This document shows, in pieces, positions 9,116-17,109 of a DNA stretch of 53,925 nucleotides (position 1 is the stretch's first letter; each line of letters opens with the position of its first letter). The notes under the pieces were generated by a model, which ran no database searches, had not been told where the DNA came from, and worked only from the letters and a program-made list of their open reading frames with translations. The stretch lies in the NCBI GenBank assembly GCA_023406895.1, contig JAEXTV010000012.1, positions 1 through 53,925 of the forward strand. The letters run 5' to 3'. Made by a program: the position numbers and the translations under genes. This DNA is from Bacillota bacterium. Lineage in GTDB: Bacteria > Bacillota > Clostridia > Christensenellales > SZUA-584.

Positions 9116-10822
9116 ATGCGCTGGTTTCAGAATCGAAAGATCTCGACAAAAATCATTTTGGGTTATTTGCTGATGGCTTTGGTAATGATAGCGATCGGCA
9201 TCGTGGGGTATTTGGGTCAAACATTTGAATCTTCTTTGAATACTGTATTGTTCGTACTGATCGGGGTTGGATTGGTGCTATCCATTTTGCTCTCGTTCGT
9301 CGTATCGCGCGCGATCAGCAAGCCGATAGTGGTTCTGTCCAAAACGGCAAAACAGGTGGCTGACGGCGGCATGGATATTGAAAATATCAAATATAACGCT
9401 AAAGATGAAGTCGGGGATCTCGTCAGGTCCTTTCAGCAGATCATGAAGTCTGTGCTGGCATTGGCAGCCGAGATTAAGGGACAAGCTGACGATGTGATTC
9501 ACGGACAGTACTTTAAGCGTATTGAGACCGGGAAACACAACGGTGCCTACCGGGAAGTGATGGAAGGCGTCAATGCGGTTGTGGATGCGTTCGTGAATGA
9601 AATCAACACGATGCCGGGGCCGCTTTTGAAAATCGATAAAGAATACAATATTCAATTCATCAACGCAAGCGGAGCGGAAATGGCCGGTAAGGATCAACAG
9701 GACCTGATCGGGAGGAAATGCTATGATGTTTTCAGAACGGACGACTGCGGGACGGAAAGATGTGCATGCGCGCGCGCGATGCAGCTGAAAACCGTTCAAC
9801 AGGGCGAAACAATATCGCATCCGACTGACGATGAAGTTAAAGATATCCATTATATCGGTGTTCCGACGTTTTACGGCGAAGACGTGATCGGCGCGCTTAA
9901 CATCATCAAAGATTTAACGGATATCAAGGCGACCATGAGACGGGGAGAGAAACAGGCGAAAGAGCTGCAGTCTCTGCTTTCCGATGTTGATCTGGCGGCG
10001 CAGCAAGTGGCATCGGGGACAACACAGGTTTCTCAGGGCAGTCAGGCGATTTCGCAGGGCGCGACGGAACAGGCCGCGTCCATCGAAGAGCTGACGGCGA
10101 CAATGACTCAAATCGCGGCGCAGACCCGGCAGAATGCGTTGAGTGCGAATGAAGCAAACGCAATGTCTGAGCAGGCCAAGGATAAAGCGCTGCAGGGCAA
10201 CGAGCAGATGAGGGCTCTTCAGCAGGCCATGATCGGCATCAATGAGTCTTCGTCGAATATTTCCAAAATCATAAAAGTCATAGATGATATTGCGTTCCAA
10301 ACCAATATTCTCGCTTTAAATGCCGCGGTGGAAGCGGCCAGAGCCGGTATCCACGGAAAAGGCTTTGCCGTGGTGGCCGAAGAGGTCCGAAACCTCGCAG
10401 CACGCAGCGCAAACGCGGCAAAAGAAACGACCGAGCTCATAGAAGGATCAATTAAAAAAACCGAGGACGGCACAAAGATTGCGGATGAAACGGCCGGGGC
10501 GCTGTCGCACATTGTGGACGTTGTTGGCAAAGCCGTTGATCTGGTCCGTGAAATTGCGGAAGCTTCCAATCAGCAGGCCACGGCTGTGGGACAGGTCAAT
10601 ATGGGCATTGAGCAGATGTCGCGCGTGGTGCAGACCAACTCAGCCACAGCCCAGGAAGCGGCCGCGGCTGCGCAGGAGCTTTCGAGCCAGGCCGCCATGC
10701 TCAAGGAAATGGTAAGCAATTTTATGCTTGATCAGGCTGATGTGCCGGCTTTGGATATGGGACGGTATAAAGAAAGCCCCGCGCCCATTGAAACGAGCGA
10801 TGACGACTTTGGGAAGTATTAA
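9116..10822 (+). CDS. Methyl-accepting chemotaxis protein with Cys-rich PAS domain
   Basis: A 568-residue chemoreceptor. I start it at 9116 (MRWFQNRK) because AAGGAGAG sits 8 nt upstream; an in-frame upstream start at 9050 lacks this. Two membrane helices (about 12-34 and 42-64) are joined by only about 7 residues, so there is no extracellular sensor. HAMP (65-117) is followed by a HAMP-like linker and a cytoplasmic PAS domain (about 165-275) with Cys202, Cys211, Cys216 and Cys218 in the pattern KC-x8-C-x4-CAC. The methyl-accepting signalling domain (about 290-550) has the conserved hairpin tip region with DDIAFQTNILALNAAVEAAR. The C-terminus ends DDDFGKY, a tail shared by the next two receptors. 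Sensing is therefore probably intracellular, perhaps redox or metal. Confidence 0.93.
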   Translation: MRWFQNRKISTKIILGYLLMALVMIAIGIVGYLGQTFESSLNTVLFVLIGVGLVLSILLSFVVSRAISKPIVVLSKTAKQVADGGMDIENIKYNAKDEVGDLVRSFQQIMKSVLALAAEIKGQADDVIHGQYFKRIETGKHNGAYREVMEGVNAVVDAFVNEINTMPGPLLKIDKEYNIQFINASGAEMAGKDQQDLIGRKCYDVFRTDDCGTERCACARAMQLKTVQQGETISHPTDDEVKDIHYIGVPTFYGEDVIGALNIIKDLTDIKATMRRGEKQAKELQSLLSDVDLAAQQVASGTTQVSQGSQAISQGATEQAASIEELTATMTQIAAQTRQNALSANEANAMSEQAKDKALQGNEQMRALQQAMIGINESSSNISKIIKVIDDIAFQTNILALNAAVEAARAGIHGKGFAVVAEEVRNLAARSANAAKETTELIEGSIKKTEDGTKIADETAGALSHIVDVVGKAVDLVREIAEASNQQATAVGQVNMGIEQMSRVVQTNSATAQEAAAAAQELSSQAAMLKEMVSNFMLDQADVPALDMGRYKESPAPIETSDDDFGKY

Positions 10823-10878
10823 TCGTAAGCACCCGTTTGAGTAGCGGGGAATCGATATTATTAAGGATTCCGTAAGAC

Positions 10879-10912
10879 AGAGGGCTGTGGAAACAAAGCG
10901 GCCCTCTTTTTA
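10879..10912 (+). terminator. Intrinsic terminator after first chemoreceptor
   Basis: AGAGGGC (10879-10885) pairs with GCCCTCT (10901-10907) and is followed by a short T-run. It lies 57 bp after the stop. Confidence 0.75.
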
Positions 10913-11094
10913 ATTCACTTTCATGCATGGATTTTAAAATCTGAATTCCTTAAACTCACCATACGATCCATATATAGTTAATGAGTAAGAACGGTGGTTA
11001 ATAATACCAATAAAAAGAACTCATTATTTCGTTTGGAATTATAGTATATGTTTACTTATCAATAAATCAACATGGGAACAAAAGGAGATTATTT

Positions 11095-13242
11095 ATGCGA
11101 TGGTTTAAAAATCGACGGTTAAGTGTCAAAATCATTACGGGCTTTTTGATTATTGCCATTATCGTCGCATTTGTCGGGGCAGCGGGACTATACAATATAT
11201 CATTATTGAATACGAATAATAAGATGATGTATGAAGAGAACGCTGTCTCACTTCAAAAGCTTGCGGAGCTGTCTCAGCTTTTTCAGAGAACACGCGTCAT
11301 TGCCAGAGATATCATACTACTGGATAGTCAAGAGGATAAGAAGAGCGAGATTCAGAACATATCCGAAAAAGATGCTCTTATTCAAACGATTCTTGATGAA
11401 TTAAAAACAAGCGTGAATCAGGATGAACTATCGAATATTGACTTAATTCGTAATAGCTTAACAGAATACATACCGCTCAGACAAAAGGCTATCAATCTTG
11501 CTTTGGCGGATAAACCCGCTGAGGCATATCAGTCGCTGGAAAGTGAAGCAACCGACTCGGTGGCCATGAAGATACAGACGCTGATCAGTGACTGGCAGAT
11601 ATACACCACAGAAGAGGCAAGAAAGATTTATGACGAAGGGCAGCAAACCGCCGCGACATCCACGCTCATTGTTCTTATCGTCATCGCGGGCGGCATTATC
11701 ATATCCGTGCTTCTTGGTTTGTTTATTTCGCGCCTGATCAGCAAGCCGATCAAGCTCCTATCCGGCACGGCGAAGAAGGTTGCGCAGGGCGATATGAGTT
11801 CAGAAATGATGACGTACGAAAGCCGGGACGAAGTGGGAGACCTTGTCAGGGCTTTTCAGCAGGTCATGATGTCAGTGCTTGATTTGATATCGTCTATCAA
11901 GGCACAGGGCGAATCGGTTATACGGGGCCGTTACTTCGAACGATTGAATACCGAAACGCATAAAGGTGCTTACCGTGAAGTTCTGGAAGGTGTCAACACG
12001 CTGGTCGATGCATTCGTAAATGAAATTAACAGCATACCCAGCCCATTGATGAAGATTGACAGGGAATACAATATTCAATTTATGAATGCCGCCGGGGCAG
12101 AGATGGCCGGCAGAGATCAACATGATTTAATCGGAATGAAATGTCACGATGTCTTTAAAACCGATGATTGCAGGACGGACAGATGTGCATGCATGCAAGC
12201 GATGGCCACTCAAAAAGTGCAGCAGAGCGAAACGTTTGCGAGGCCCCAGGGTGACGCAAAAGAGATTGTGTATATTGGCGTCCCATCATATGAAAATGGC
12301 GAGGTGATCGGTGCGTTTGAGATTATCAAAGACATGACGGATGTTAAAGCCGCGTTAAGACAGGTTTCTGAGCAGGCCGAAGAAATGAAAGCCCTGCTGG
12401 CGGAGGTGGATATGGCAGCGCAGCAGGTGGCTGCGGGGACAGCGCAGGTTTCAGGCGGCAGTCAGGCGATTTCGCAGGGCGCGGCGGAGCAGGCGGCTTC
12501 CATAGAAGAACTCACAGCAACAATCACACAGATTGCCGCCCAAACGCGGCAGAACGCGCTGAGCGCGAACAAAGCGAACGACATGTCGGAGCAGGCCAAA
12601 GACAGGGCTGTTTCGGGCAACGAGCAGATGAAATCGCTGCAGCAGGCGATGACGCAAATCAACGAATCATCCGCAAGCATTTCAAGAATCATCAAGGTGA
12701 TTGACGATATTGCGTTCCAGACCAATATCCTTGCGCTGAATGCGGCGGTGGAGGCGGCCAGAGCGGGTATACACGGGAAAGGCTTTGCCGTGGTGGCTGA
12801 AGAGGTGAGAAACCTCGCGGCGAGAAGCGCGGCTGCAGCCAAAGAGACAACGGAGCTCATTGAAGGGTCAATCAAGAAAACCGAGGCGGGCACAAAGATA
12901 GCGAATGAAACCGCAGAGGCGCTCACGCACATTGTGGAGGTTGTGGATCAGGCGGTTGAACTGGTGCGCAAGATCGCGGAGGCATCGAACCAGCAGGCGA
13001 CCGCCGTCGGACAAGTTAATATGGGCATCGAGCAGATGTCGCAGGTGGTGCAGACCAACTCGGCCACATCGCAGGAGACAGCTGCCGCGGCGGAGGAACT
13101 CTCGAGTCAGGCGGCCATGCTCAAAGACATGGTGAACAGGTTTATGCTTAAGGAAACGGATGCCTCATCGCTGCCGCCCGTCCGCGATGGTGAGAAATCC
13201 GGGATAATTGAATTCAGCGACGATCATTTCGGGAAGTACTAA
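11095..13242 (+). CDS. Methyl-accepting chemotaxis protein with 4-helix sensor and Cys-rich PAS domain
   Basis: A 715-residue chemoreceptor. TM1 (11-32) and TM2 (188-210) flank an extracellular region of about 155 residues with the helical character of a four-helix-bundle (4HB_MCP) sensor. HAMP (211-263), a linker and a PAS domain follow. The PAS domain repeats the Cys pattern of the preceding receptor (Cys350, Cys359, Cys364, Cys366; HDVFKTDDCRTDRCACM). The signalling domain and C-terminal SDDHFGKY are also shared. The two receptors are very similar from HAMP onward, suggesting duplication followed by replacement or loss of the outside sensor. AAAGGAG 8-10 nt upstream supports the ATG. Confidence 0.94.
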   Translation: MRWFKNRRLSVKIITGFLIIAIIVAFVGAAGLYNISLLNTNNKMMYEENAVSLQKLAELSQLFQRTRVIARDIILLDSQEDKKSEIQNISEKDALIQTILDELKTSVNQDELSNIDLIRNSLTEYIPLRQKAINLALADKPAEAYQSLESEATDSVAMKIQTLISDWQIYTTEEARKIYDEGQQTAATSTLIVLIVIAGGIIISVLLGLFISRLISKPIKLLSGTAKKVAQGDMSSEMMTYESRDEVGDLVRAFQQVMMSVLDLISSIKAQGESVIRGRYFERLNTETHKGAYREVLEGVNTLVDAFVNEINSIPSPLMKIDREYNIQFMNAAGAEMAGRDQHDLIGMKCHDVFKTDDCRTDRCACMQAMATQKVQQSETFARPQGDAKEIVYIGVPSYENGEVIGAFEIIKDMTDVKAALRQVSEQAEEMKALLAEVDMAAQQVAAGTAQVSGGSQAISQGAAEQAASIEELTATITQIAAQTRQNALSANKANDMSEQAKDRAVSGNEQMKSLQQAMTQINESSASISRIIKVIDDIAFQTNILALNAAVEAARAGIHGKGFAVVAEEVRNLAARSAAAAKETTELIEGSIKKTEAGTKIANETAEALTHIVEVVDQAVELVRKIAEASNQQATAVGQVNMGIEQMSQVVQTNSATSQETAAAAEELSSQAAMLKDMVNRFMLKETDASSLPPVRDGEKSGIIEFSDDHFGKY

Positions 13243-13260
13243 TCGAATTCATTGCGGAAG

Positions 13261-13300
13261 AGCCGGTGAAGGGGTGTATTTACCTTCACCGGCTTTTCTT
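13261..13300 (+). terminator. Intrinsic terminator after second chemoreceptor
   Basis: A perfect 12-bp stem AGCCGGTGAAGG (13261-13272) / CCTTCACCGGCT (13283-13294) is followed by TTTTCTTT. Confidence 0.92.
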
Positions 13301-13353
13301 TATTTACTCCGCACTCTCCTATTTTTTTATTTATTATTCATTATTATTCCTAT

Positions 13354-13379
13354 TAAGTGATTTGAAAAAAGCCCGATAG
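13354..13379 (+). promoter_or_regulatory. Sigma-D (FliA)-like promoter of the third chemoreceptor
   Basis: TAAG (13354-13357), a spacer of exactly 15 nt and CCGATAG (13373-13379) match the flagellar sigma consensus. It lies about 110 bp before the receptor ATG. Confidence 0.6.
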
Positions 13380-13490
13380 AAAATAAGGACGAAGGCGTGA
13401 TAGATGTTAAATGGTCGTTAAGTCGGAATGATTATTATTAAGAAAAAGAAAAATCAAATTTTTGGCAGCAAATGAAAGGGAGATGGGGAA

Positions 13491-15545
13491 ATGAAGGGGT
13501 TTAGAAATCTGAGGATCGCGGTGAAGCTGTTATCCGCTTTTATGGTGATCGCTGTGATGGTTGCTGTGACAGCGGCATTGGGTATTGGTTCTTTGACGGA
13601 TGCAAACAGCAAATACCAGAGCTTGTTTATGAATTACGGTAACTCACAGGGATATTTGGGGCATGTATACGGCGAGTATCAGACGGAGCGGGCGCTTTTG
13701 AGAGACGTGGTGATTGATAAGGACGTTCAAAAAGCGTTGAAAACGCAGGAGAAAGCGGCAGCGTCGGATGCGGATCTGGTGAAAAGCTTGGAGCAGTTCA
13801 AGGCCACCTGCTTGCTGGACAGCGAAAAAACCATGTATGCCGATTTGGAAAAGAAGACGAATGCATTCCGTGATATTCGGGATCAGATCATCACCGCGGG
13901 GGTTAACGGTGATTTTGACAAAGCTTACGAATTGCTGAAAGCAGACAGCAGCGCCGTCATTGTCGCGGACGCAACAACCGCTGTAGAAGGTGCCCTTGAA
14001 TCGAATGTGAATACCGCCAACGAGATCATGGGAACTGTGAAAAACAGTGCGGCATCCACAATGGTCACGCTGATTATTGTTTCGGGTGTTTCCGTCGCTT
14101 TGGCTGTCATATTGGGTATCTTTATATCTCGTTCTATCAGCAAGCCTGTTCGTCATTTGAACAGAGTGGCGAAACAATTGGCAATCGGAGATACGAATAT
14201 TCAGCGAACAAGTTATCAATCCAAAGACGAAGTCGGTCAATTGCTCGATTCCTTCAGAGATATCCTGTCAGCTATACAAACGCTGGTTTCGGATACGAAT
14301 ATGCTGACCGAAGCGGCCGTGGCCGGGCAGCTTTCGACAAGAGCGGACGCGGACAAGCACCAAGGCGATTACAAAAGAATTGTGGAGGGGATTAACAATA
14401 CGCTCGATGCGGTGATAGAGCCGGTGAATGAAGCGAGCACGGTTCTTGAAGAACTAGCGAAAGGTAATCTCGACGCCAAGGTGACAGGTGATTACCGCGG
14501 CGATCACGCGGTCATCAAGCATGCGCTTAACGGCAGCATGAACACGATCAGCGGCTACATCCATGAGATTTCGGATGTTCTTGGTGAGATTGCACAAGGC
14601 AACCTTAACGTGGGCATCACCGAGGAATACGTGGGTGATTTCATCAAGTTAAAAGAATCCATTAACAATATCATCGCATCGCTTAATGAACTGATGAGTG
14701 AAATCAACACAGCGGCGCAGCAGGTGGCGGCCGGGACGTCGCAGGTGTCAGACGGCAGTCAGGCGATCTCTCAGGGCGCATCGGAGCAGGCGGCTTCCAT
14801 TGAAGAGCTCACAGCGACGGTGACACAGATTGCTGCACAGACACGGCACAATGCGCTGAGCGCGAACAAAGCGAGCGAGATGTCTGTGCAGGCGAAGGAC
14901 AGTGCTGTTTCAGGCAACGAAAAAATGAAATCTCTGCAGCAGGCCATGGCAGAAATCAACGATTCCTCAGAGAATATATCAAAGATCATCAAGGTGATCG
15001 ATGATATCGCGTTCCAGACGAATATCCTCGCTCTCAATGCGGCGGTGGAAGCGGCCAGAGCCGGCGTCCATGGAAAAGGCTTTGCGGTGGTGGCCGAGGA
15101 AGTCAGAAATCTTGCGGCGCGCAGCGCGGCGGCGGCAAAGGAAACCACAGAACTCATTGAAGGATCCATCAAAAAGGCCGATGCCGGAACGAGGATTGCG
15201 GACGAGACGGCGGCAGCTCTTAAGGCCATCGTTGACGGCGTTCGGAAAGCCGTTGAGCTTGTGGGAGAGATTGCGGAAGCGTCGAACCAGCAGGCTTCGG
15301 CGGTGGGACAGGTGAATATGGGCATTGAGCAGATGTCGCAGGTGGTGCAGACCAACTCGGCCACATCGCAGGAAACGGCGGCCGCGGCGGAGGAACTCTC
15401 GAGTCAGGCGGCCATGCTCAAAGAGATGGTCAGTAAATTCGTGCTTAAGGATGCGGACATGCGAACTTTTTCAGAAAGCATGCCTCGTGCCGAACGAATA
15501 GCGGATCATATTGAGCTCGGAGACGGCGGTTTCGGAAAGTATTAA
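13491..15545 (+). CDS. Methyl-accepting chemotaxis protein with tandem HAMP-like domains
   Basis: A 684-residue chemoreceptor with TM1 (about 11-33), a helical extracellular sensor of about 155 residues, TM2 (about 190-211) and HAMP. Where its two neighbours carry a PAS domain, it has two further HAMP-like modules (LEELAKGNLDAKVTGDYRGDH and the following LGEIAQGNLNVGITEEYVGDF repeat), that is, a poly-HAMP relay. The signalling domain is nearly identical to those of the two upstream receptors, and the tail ends GDGGFGKY. AAAGGGAGATGGGGAA precedes the ATG. It has its own sigma-D-like promoter and its own terminator, so the three receptors are separate transcription units. Confidence 0.93.
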   Translation: MKGFRNLRIAVKLLSAFMVIAVMVAVTAALGIGSLTDANSKYQSLFMNYGNSQGYLGHVYGEYQTERALLRDVVIDKDVQKALKTQEKAAASDADLVKSLEQFKATCLLDSEKTMYADLEKKTNAFRDIRDQIITAGVNGDFDKAYELLKADSSAVIVADATTAVEGALESNVNTANEIMGTVKNSAASTMVTLIIVSGVSVALAVILGIFISRSISKPVRHLNRVAKQLAIGDTNIQRTSYQSKDEVGQLLDSFRDILSAIQTLVSDTNMLTEAAVAGQLSTRADADKHQGDYKRIVEGINNTLDAVIEPVNEASTVLEELAKGNLDAKVTGDYRGDHAVIKHALNGSMNTISGYIHEISDVLGEIAQGNLNVGITEEYVGDFIKLKESINNIIASLNELMSEINTAAQQVAAGTSQVSDGSQAISQGASEQAASIEELTATVTQIAAQTRHNALSANKASEMSVQAKDSAVSGNEKMKSLQQAMAEINDSSENISKIIKVIDDIAFQTNILALNAAVEAARAGVHGKGFAVVAEEVRNLAARSAAAAKETTELIEGSIKKADAGTRIADETAAALKAIVDGVRKAVELVGEIAEASNQQASAVGQVNMGIEQMSQVVQTNSATSQETAAAAEELSSQAAMLKEMVSKFVLKDADMRTFSESMPRAERIADHIELGDGGFGKY

Positions 15546-15563
15546 ATCTGTTGATGATTATGG

Positions 15564-15606
15564 GCTCCTGCTCGGTATACTTGGCCGAGCAGGAGCTCAT
15601 TGTTTT
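15564..15606 (+). terminator. Intrinsic terminator after third chemoreceptor
   Basis: GCTCCTGCTCGG (15564-15575) pairs perfectly with CCGAGCAGGAGC (15585-15596), followed by a T-rich tail. Confidence 0.85.
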
Positions 15607-15883
15607 CCTGCATGCGGATTTGTCAAAGATTTTGAACGGAAATTATGCTCGCTGTGTGCTTACAAGAACGATCTCGACCATCGATTTGGTCCGCGTATGC
15701 TGAGCCGGTTTTTATGAAGGAAAATGCAGAAACGGTGCTGTAAATAGTTAATGCCGTTAGTATGCTTTCACAAAATTTGATCGCCAGCCGATGCTTCTTC
15801 ACCTGCCCGTGTGTTATCATGCATATCATTGGATATGTATTGCAGGTCTGTCATGCGAACACTGCTTTTTTTATTAAAAAGTA
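15607..15883. other. Gene-free stretch upstream of riboswitch promoter
   Basis: I see no gene or strong structural signal in these 277 bases. Short frames present lack ribosome binding sites and resemble nothing I recognise. Confidence 0.5.
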
Positions 15884-15911
15884 TTGTATTATACAATTTA
15901 TGTGATATAAT
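15884..15911 (+). promoter_or_regulatory. Promoter of the c-di-GMP riboswitch transcript
   Basis: TTGTAT (15884-15889), a 16-nt spacer and a perfect TATAAT (15906-15911) lie about 40 bp before the aptamer. Confidence 0.6.
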
Positions 15912-15944
15912 TATACAAACTAAATGTTTGATATTGGCTTTTGA

Positions 15945-16036
15945 GCCGATAAAGGCAAACCCGGTGAAAACCGGGGACGCAAAGCTACGGGGTCTAAATC
16001 CTTTGGATATGACAGCCCGGCCGCCGAAGATTGAGA
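15945..16036 (+). ncRNA. Cyclic di-GMP-I (GEMM-I) riboswitch
   Basis: The aptamer carries the GEMM-I signatures in order: AAAGGCAAACC (15951-15961), a GAAA-type loop (GGTGAAAACC), GGGGACGCAAAGCTACGGGG (15973-15992) with the conserved core GACGCAAAGC, TCTAAAT, GGATATGACAGCCCGG and GCCGCCGAAGA closing P1. In characterised cases such aptamers bind c-di-GMP and switch motility or adhesion genes. A T-run (16038-16044) directly after P1 suggests transcriptional control, but I cannot draw a convincing alternative terminator. No sizeable ORF follows on this strand before the terminator at 16254-16290. Confidence 0.9.
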
Positions 16037-16080
16037 GTTTTTTTATTTGCGCCTAAACCCTGATTCGCGGGGTGAAATAA

Positions 16081-16134
16081 ATGGGGGGAAATATCAAACA
16101 CAGACGCACAACAAATATGAATGCCTTGCTTTAA
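16081..16134 (+). CDS. Possible 17-residue small ORF behind the riboswitch
   Basis: ATG at 16081 follows GGGGTGAAATAA and encodes 17 residues (MGGNIKHRRTTNMNALL) ending in TAA. It is the only start with a purine-rich leader between the riboswitch and the next terminator. It has no recognisable homology and could easily be chance. Confidence 0.2.
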   Translation: MGGNIKHRRTTNMNALL

Positions 16135-16253
16135 GCAAGCTGATCGAACCACATTCGCACCAAATTCACACAACGTGGCTGGAAAAGGAACGACCAAAGA
16201 TTTATTGCATCATCCAAACCCATTCCCCAAACAATGTTATTATCCGAAAAGGC

Positions 16254-16290
16254 GAGGGAAAACCACAGCTGTTGCTGTGGTTTTTCTCTT
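16254..16290. terminator. Bidirectional terminator between riboswitch transcript and DUF1540 genes
   Basis: A long stem GAGGGAAAACCACAGC / GCTGTGGTTTTTCTCTT has a 4-nt loop around 16270-16273. T-runs follow on the plus strand and, through the A-rich left arm, on the minus strand. It closes the riboswitch transcript and the convergent DUF1540 genes. Confidence 0.85.
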
Positions 16291-16310
16291 GCTTAAAAAT
16301 ACCCGGATGC

Positions 16311-16631
16311 TCACTTTGGCCGATACGTCAGGCAATTGCATATCACCGAATCATGCGCATCGTCGATATCCACATTGGTGGCACGGCAGTGGAAAGATTT
16401 ATTGAATGTGCACTGGGTGACGTTGCAGGAGATCCGCGGAACATGGTTATCGAGTTCGCTGCCGAATTCCATATCCGCAGGGATCACGGAAGCGGCCACG
16501 AATGTGTTTTCCTTAGTGTATGTGTCGCAGTATGTCTCCTGAGCCGTATTGCTCACAAGAATCATATTGGCGGCACATCGCTCTTCTGCGTTGTAAACGC
16601 AATCGATCGCCTGGCATTTTAAAGATTTCAT
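16311..16631 (-). CDS. DUF1540 protein with two Cys-rich domains
   Basis: A 106-residue protein. I start it at 16631 (MKSLKCQAIDC) because AAAGGATGAATAAT precedes this ATG; the longer in-frame reading has no such site and would run through the upstream gene. It contains two DUF1540 units: Cys6, Cys11, Cys19, Cys35, and Cys69, Cys74, Cys82, Cys98/Cys100. DUF1540 is a short Cys-rich, presumably metal-binding domain common in spore-forming Clostridia, with no established function. The start is 1 bp after the stop of a second DUF1540 gene, so the two are translationally linked. Confidence 0.85.
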   Translation of the reverse strand: MKSLKCQAIDCVYNAEERCAANMILVSNTAQETYCDTYTKENTFVAASVIPADMEFGSELDNHVPRISCNVTQCTFNKSFHCRATNVDIDDAHDSVICNCLTYRPK

Positions 16632-16632
16632 A

Positions 16633-16800
16633 TTATTCATCCTTTCGTTCAAAGCTGTCGCACTTGCTTTCTTCCGAAGAATCGGCAGTGCCGGCCAGCG
16701 GGCTGACTTGAATGCAGTCAAGCATACAACGGTGATTGACGCTGTTGTATAGACAAGACGCAACGCTGCAATATATCGTTTGTCTGCCTTTCGGGTCCAT
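16633..16800 (-). CDS. Small DUF1540 protein
   Basis: A 55-residue protein beginning MDPKGRQTIYCSVASC. The ATG at 16800 has an excellent GGGAGG site 6-7 nt upstream, which favours it over a start 14 codons earlier. Cys11, Cys16, Cys25 and Cys47 follow the DUF1540 spacing, with an extra Cys29. It is the first gene of a two-gene unit with the DUF1540 protein at 16311-16631. The function is not established; zinc or iron-sulfur binding is plausible from the Cys pattern. Confidence 0.8.
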   Translation of the reverse strand: MDPKGRQTIYCSVASCLYNSVNHRCMLDCIQVSPLAGTADSSEESKCDSFERKDE

Positions 16801-16919
16801 TTCAATCCTCCCGGTTTTATTATTATGTCTTCGCACAGGCACAAATATGTGCAGACGCTGTTGATGTGTAAAAGCCGTTGCCGCATCACTATTTTTGTCT
16901 GATAATCAGATAATATGGG

Positions 16920-16960
16920 TAATCTTGTCCGATGGAACAGGGGTAGTATTGACAAGATTA
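16920..16960. repeat. Perfect 10-bp inverted repeat, possible operator
   Basis: TAATCTTGTC (16920-16929) and GACAAGATTA (16951-16960) are exact inverted copies separated by 21 bp. The right arm overlaps the -35 hexamer of the plus-strand promoter, so a bound protein could repress it, or DNA looping could occur. Alternatively it is a coincidental hairpin. Confidence 0.5.
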
Positions 16961-16978
16961 CAAACGCGAATATATAAT
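16949..16978 (+). promoter_or_regulatory. Sigma-A-type promoter for rho
   Basis: A perfect TTGACA (16949-16954) and a perfect TATAAT (16973-16978) are 18 bp apart, oriented toward rho. Confidence 0.75.
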
Positions 16979-17109
16979 GTGTTTGGTCTGATGGGCTGGA
17001 ATTTCTTTAAGTACGTATTAATTCCCAATTTGACATAAATAAATTGTCGGGTTTGCGTTTTACTTTGACCGGTATTTTCATTTTTATATAATTAAAAGGA
17101 GATCCGCAT

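Larger units (their letters stand above)
16801..17109. other. Divergent intergenic region between DUF1540 genes and rho
   Basis: This 309-bp AT-rich region contains a strong plus-strand promoter (16949-16978), a 10-bp inverted repeat overlapping it (16920-16960) and the rho leader of roughly 125 nt. No gene is seen. Confidence 0.6.

Noticed and set aside
16047..16622. 191-codon plus-strand frame after the c-di-GMP riboswitch as its target gene
   Set aside because: It runs through a strong terminator (16254-16290) and is antisense to a real DUF1540 gene; no ribosome binding site.
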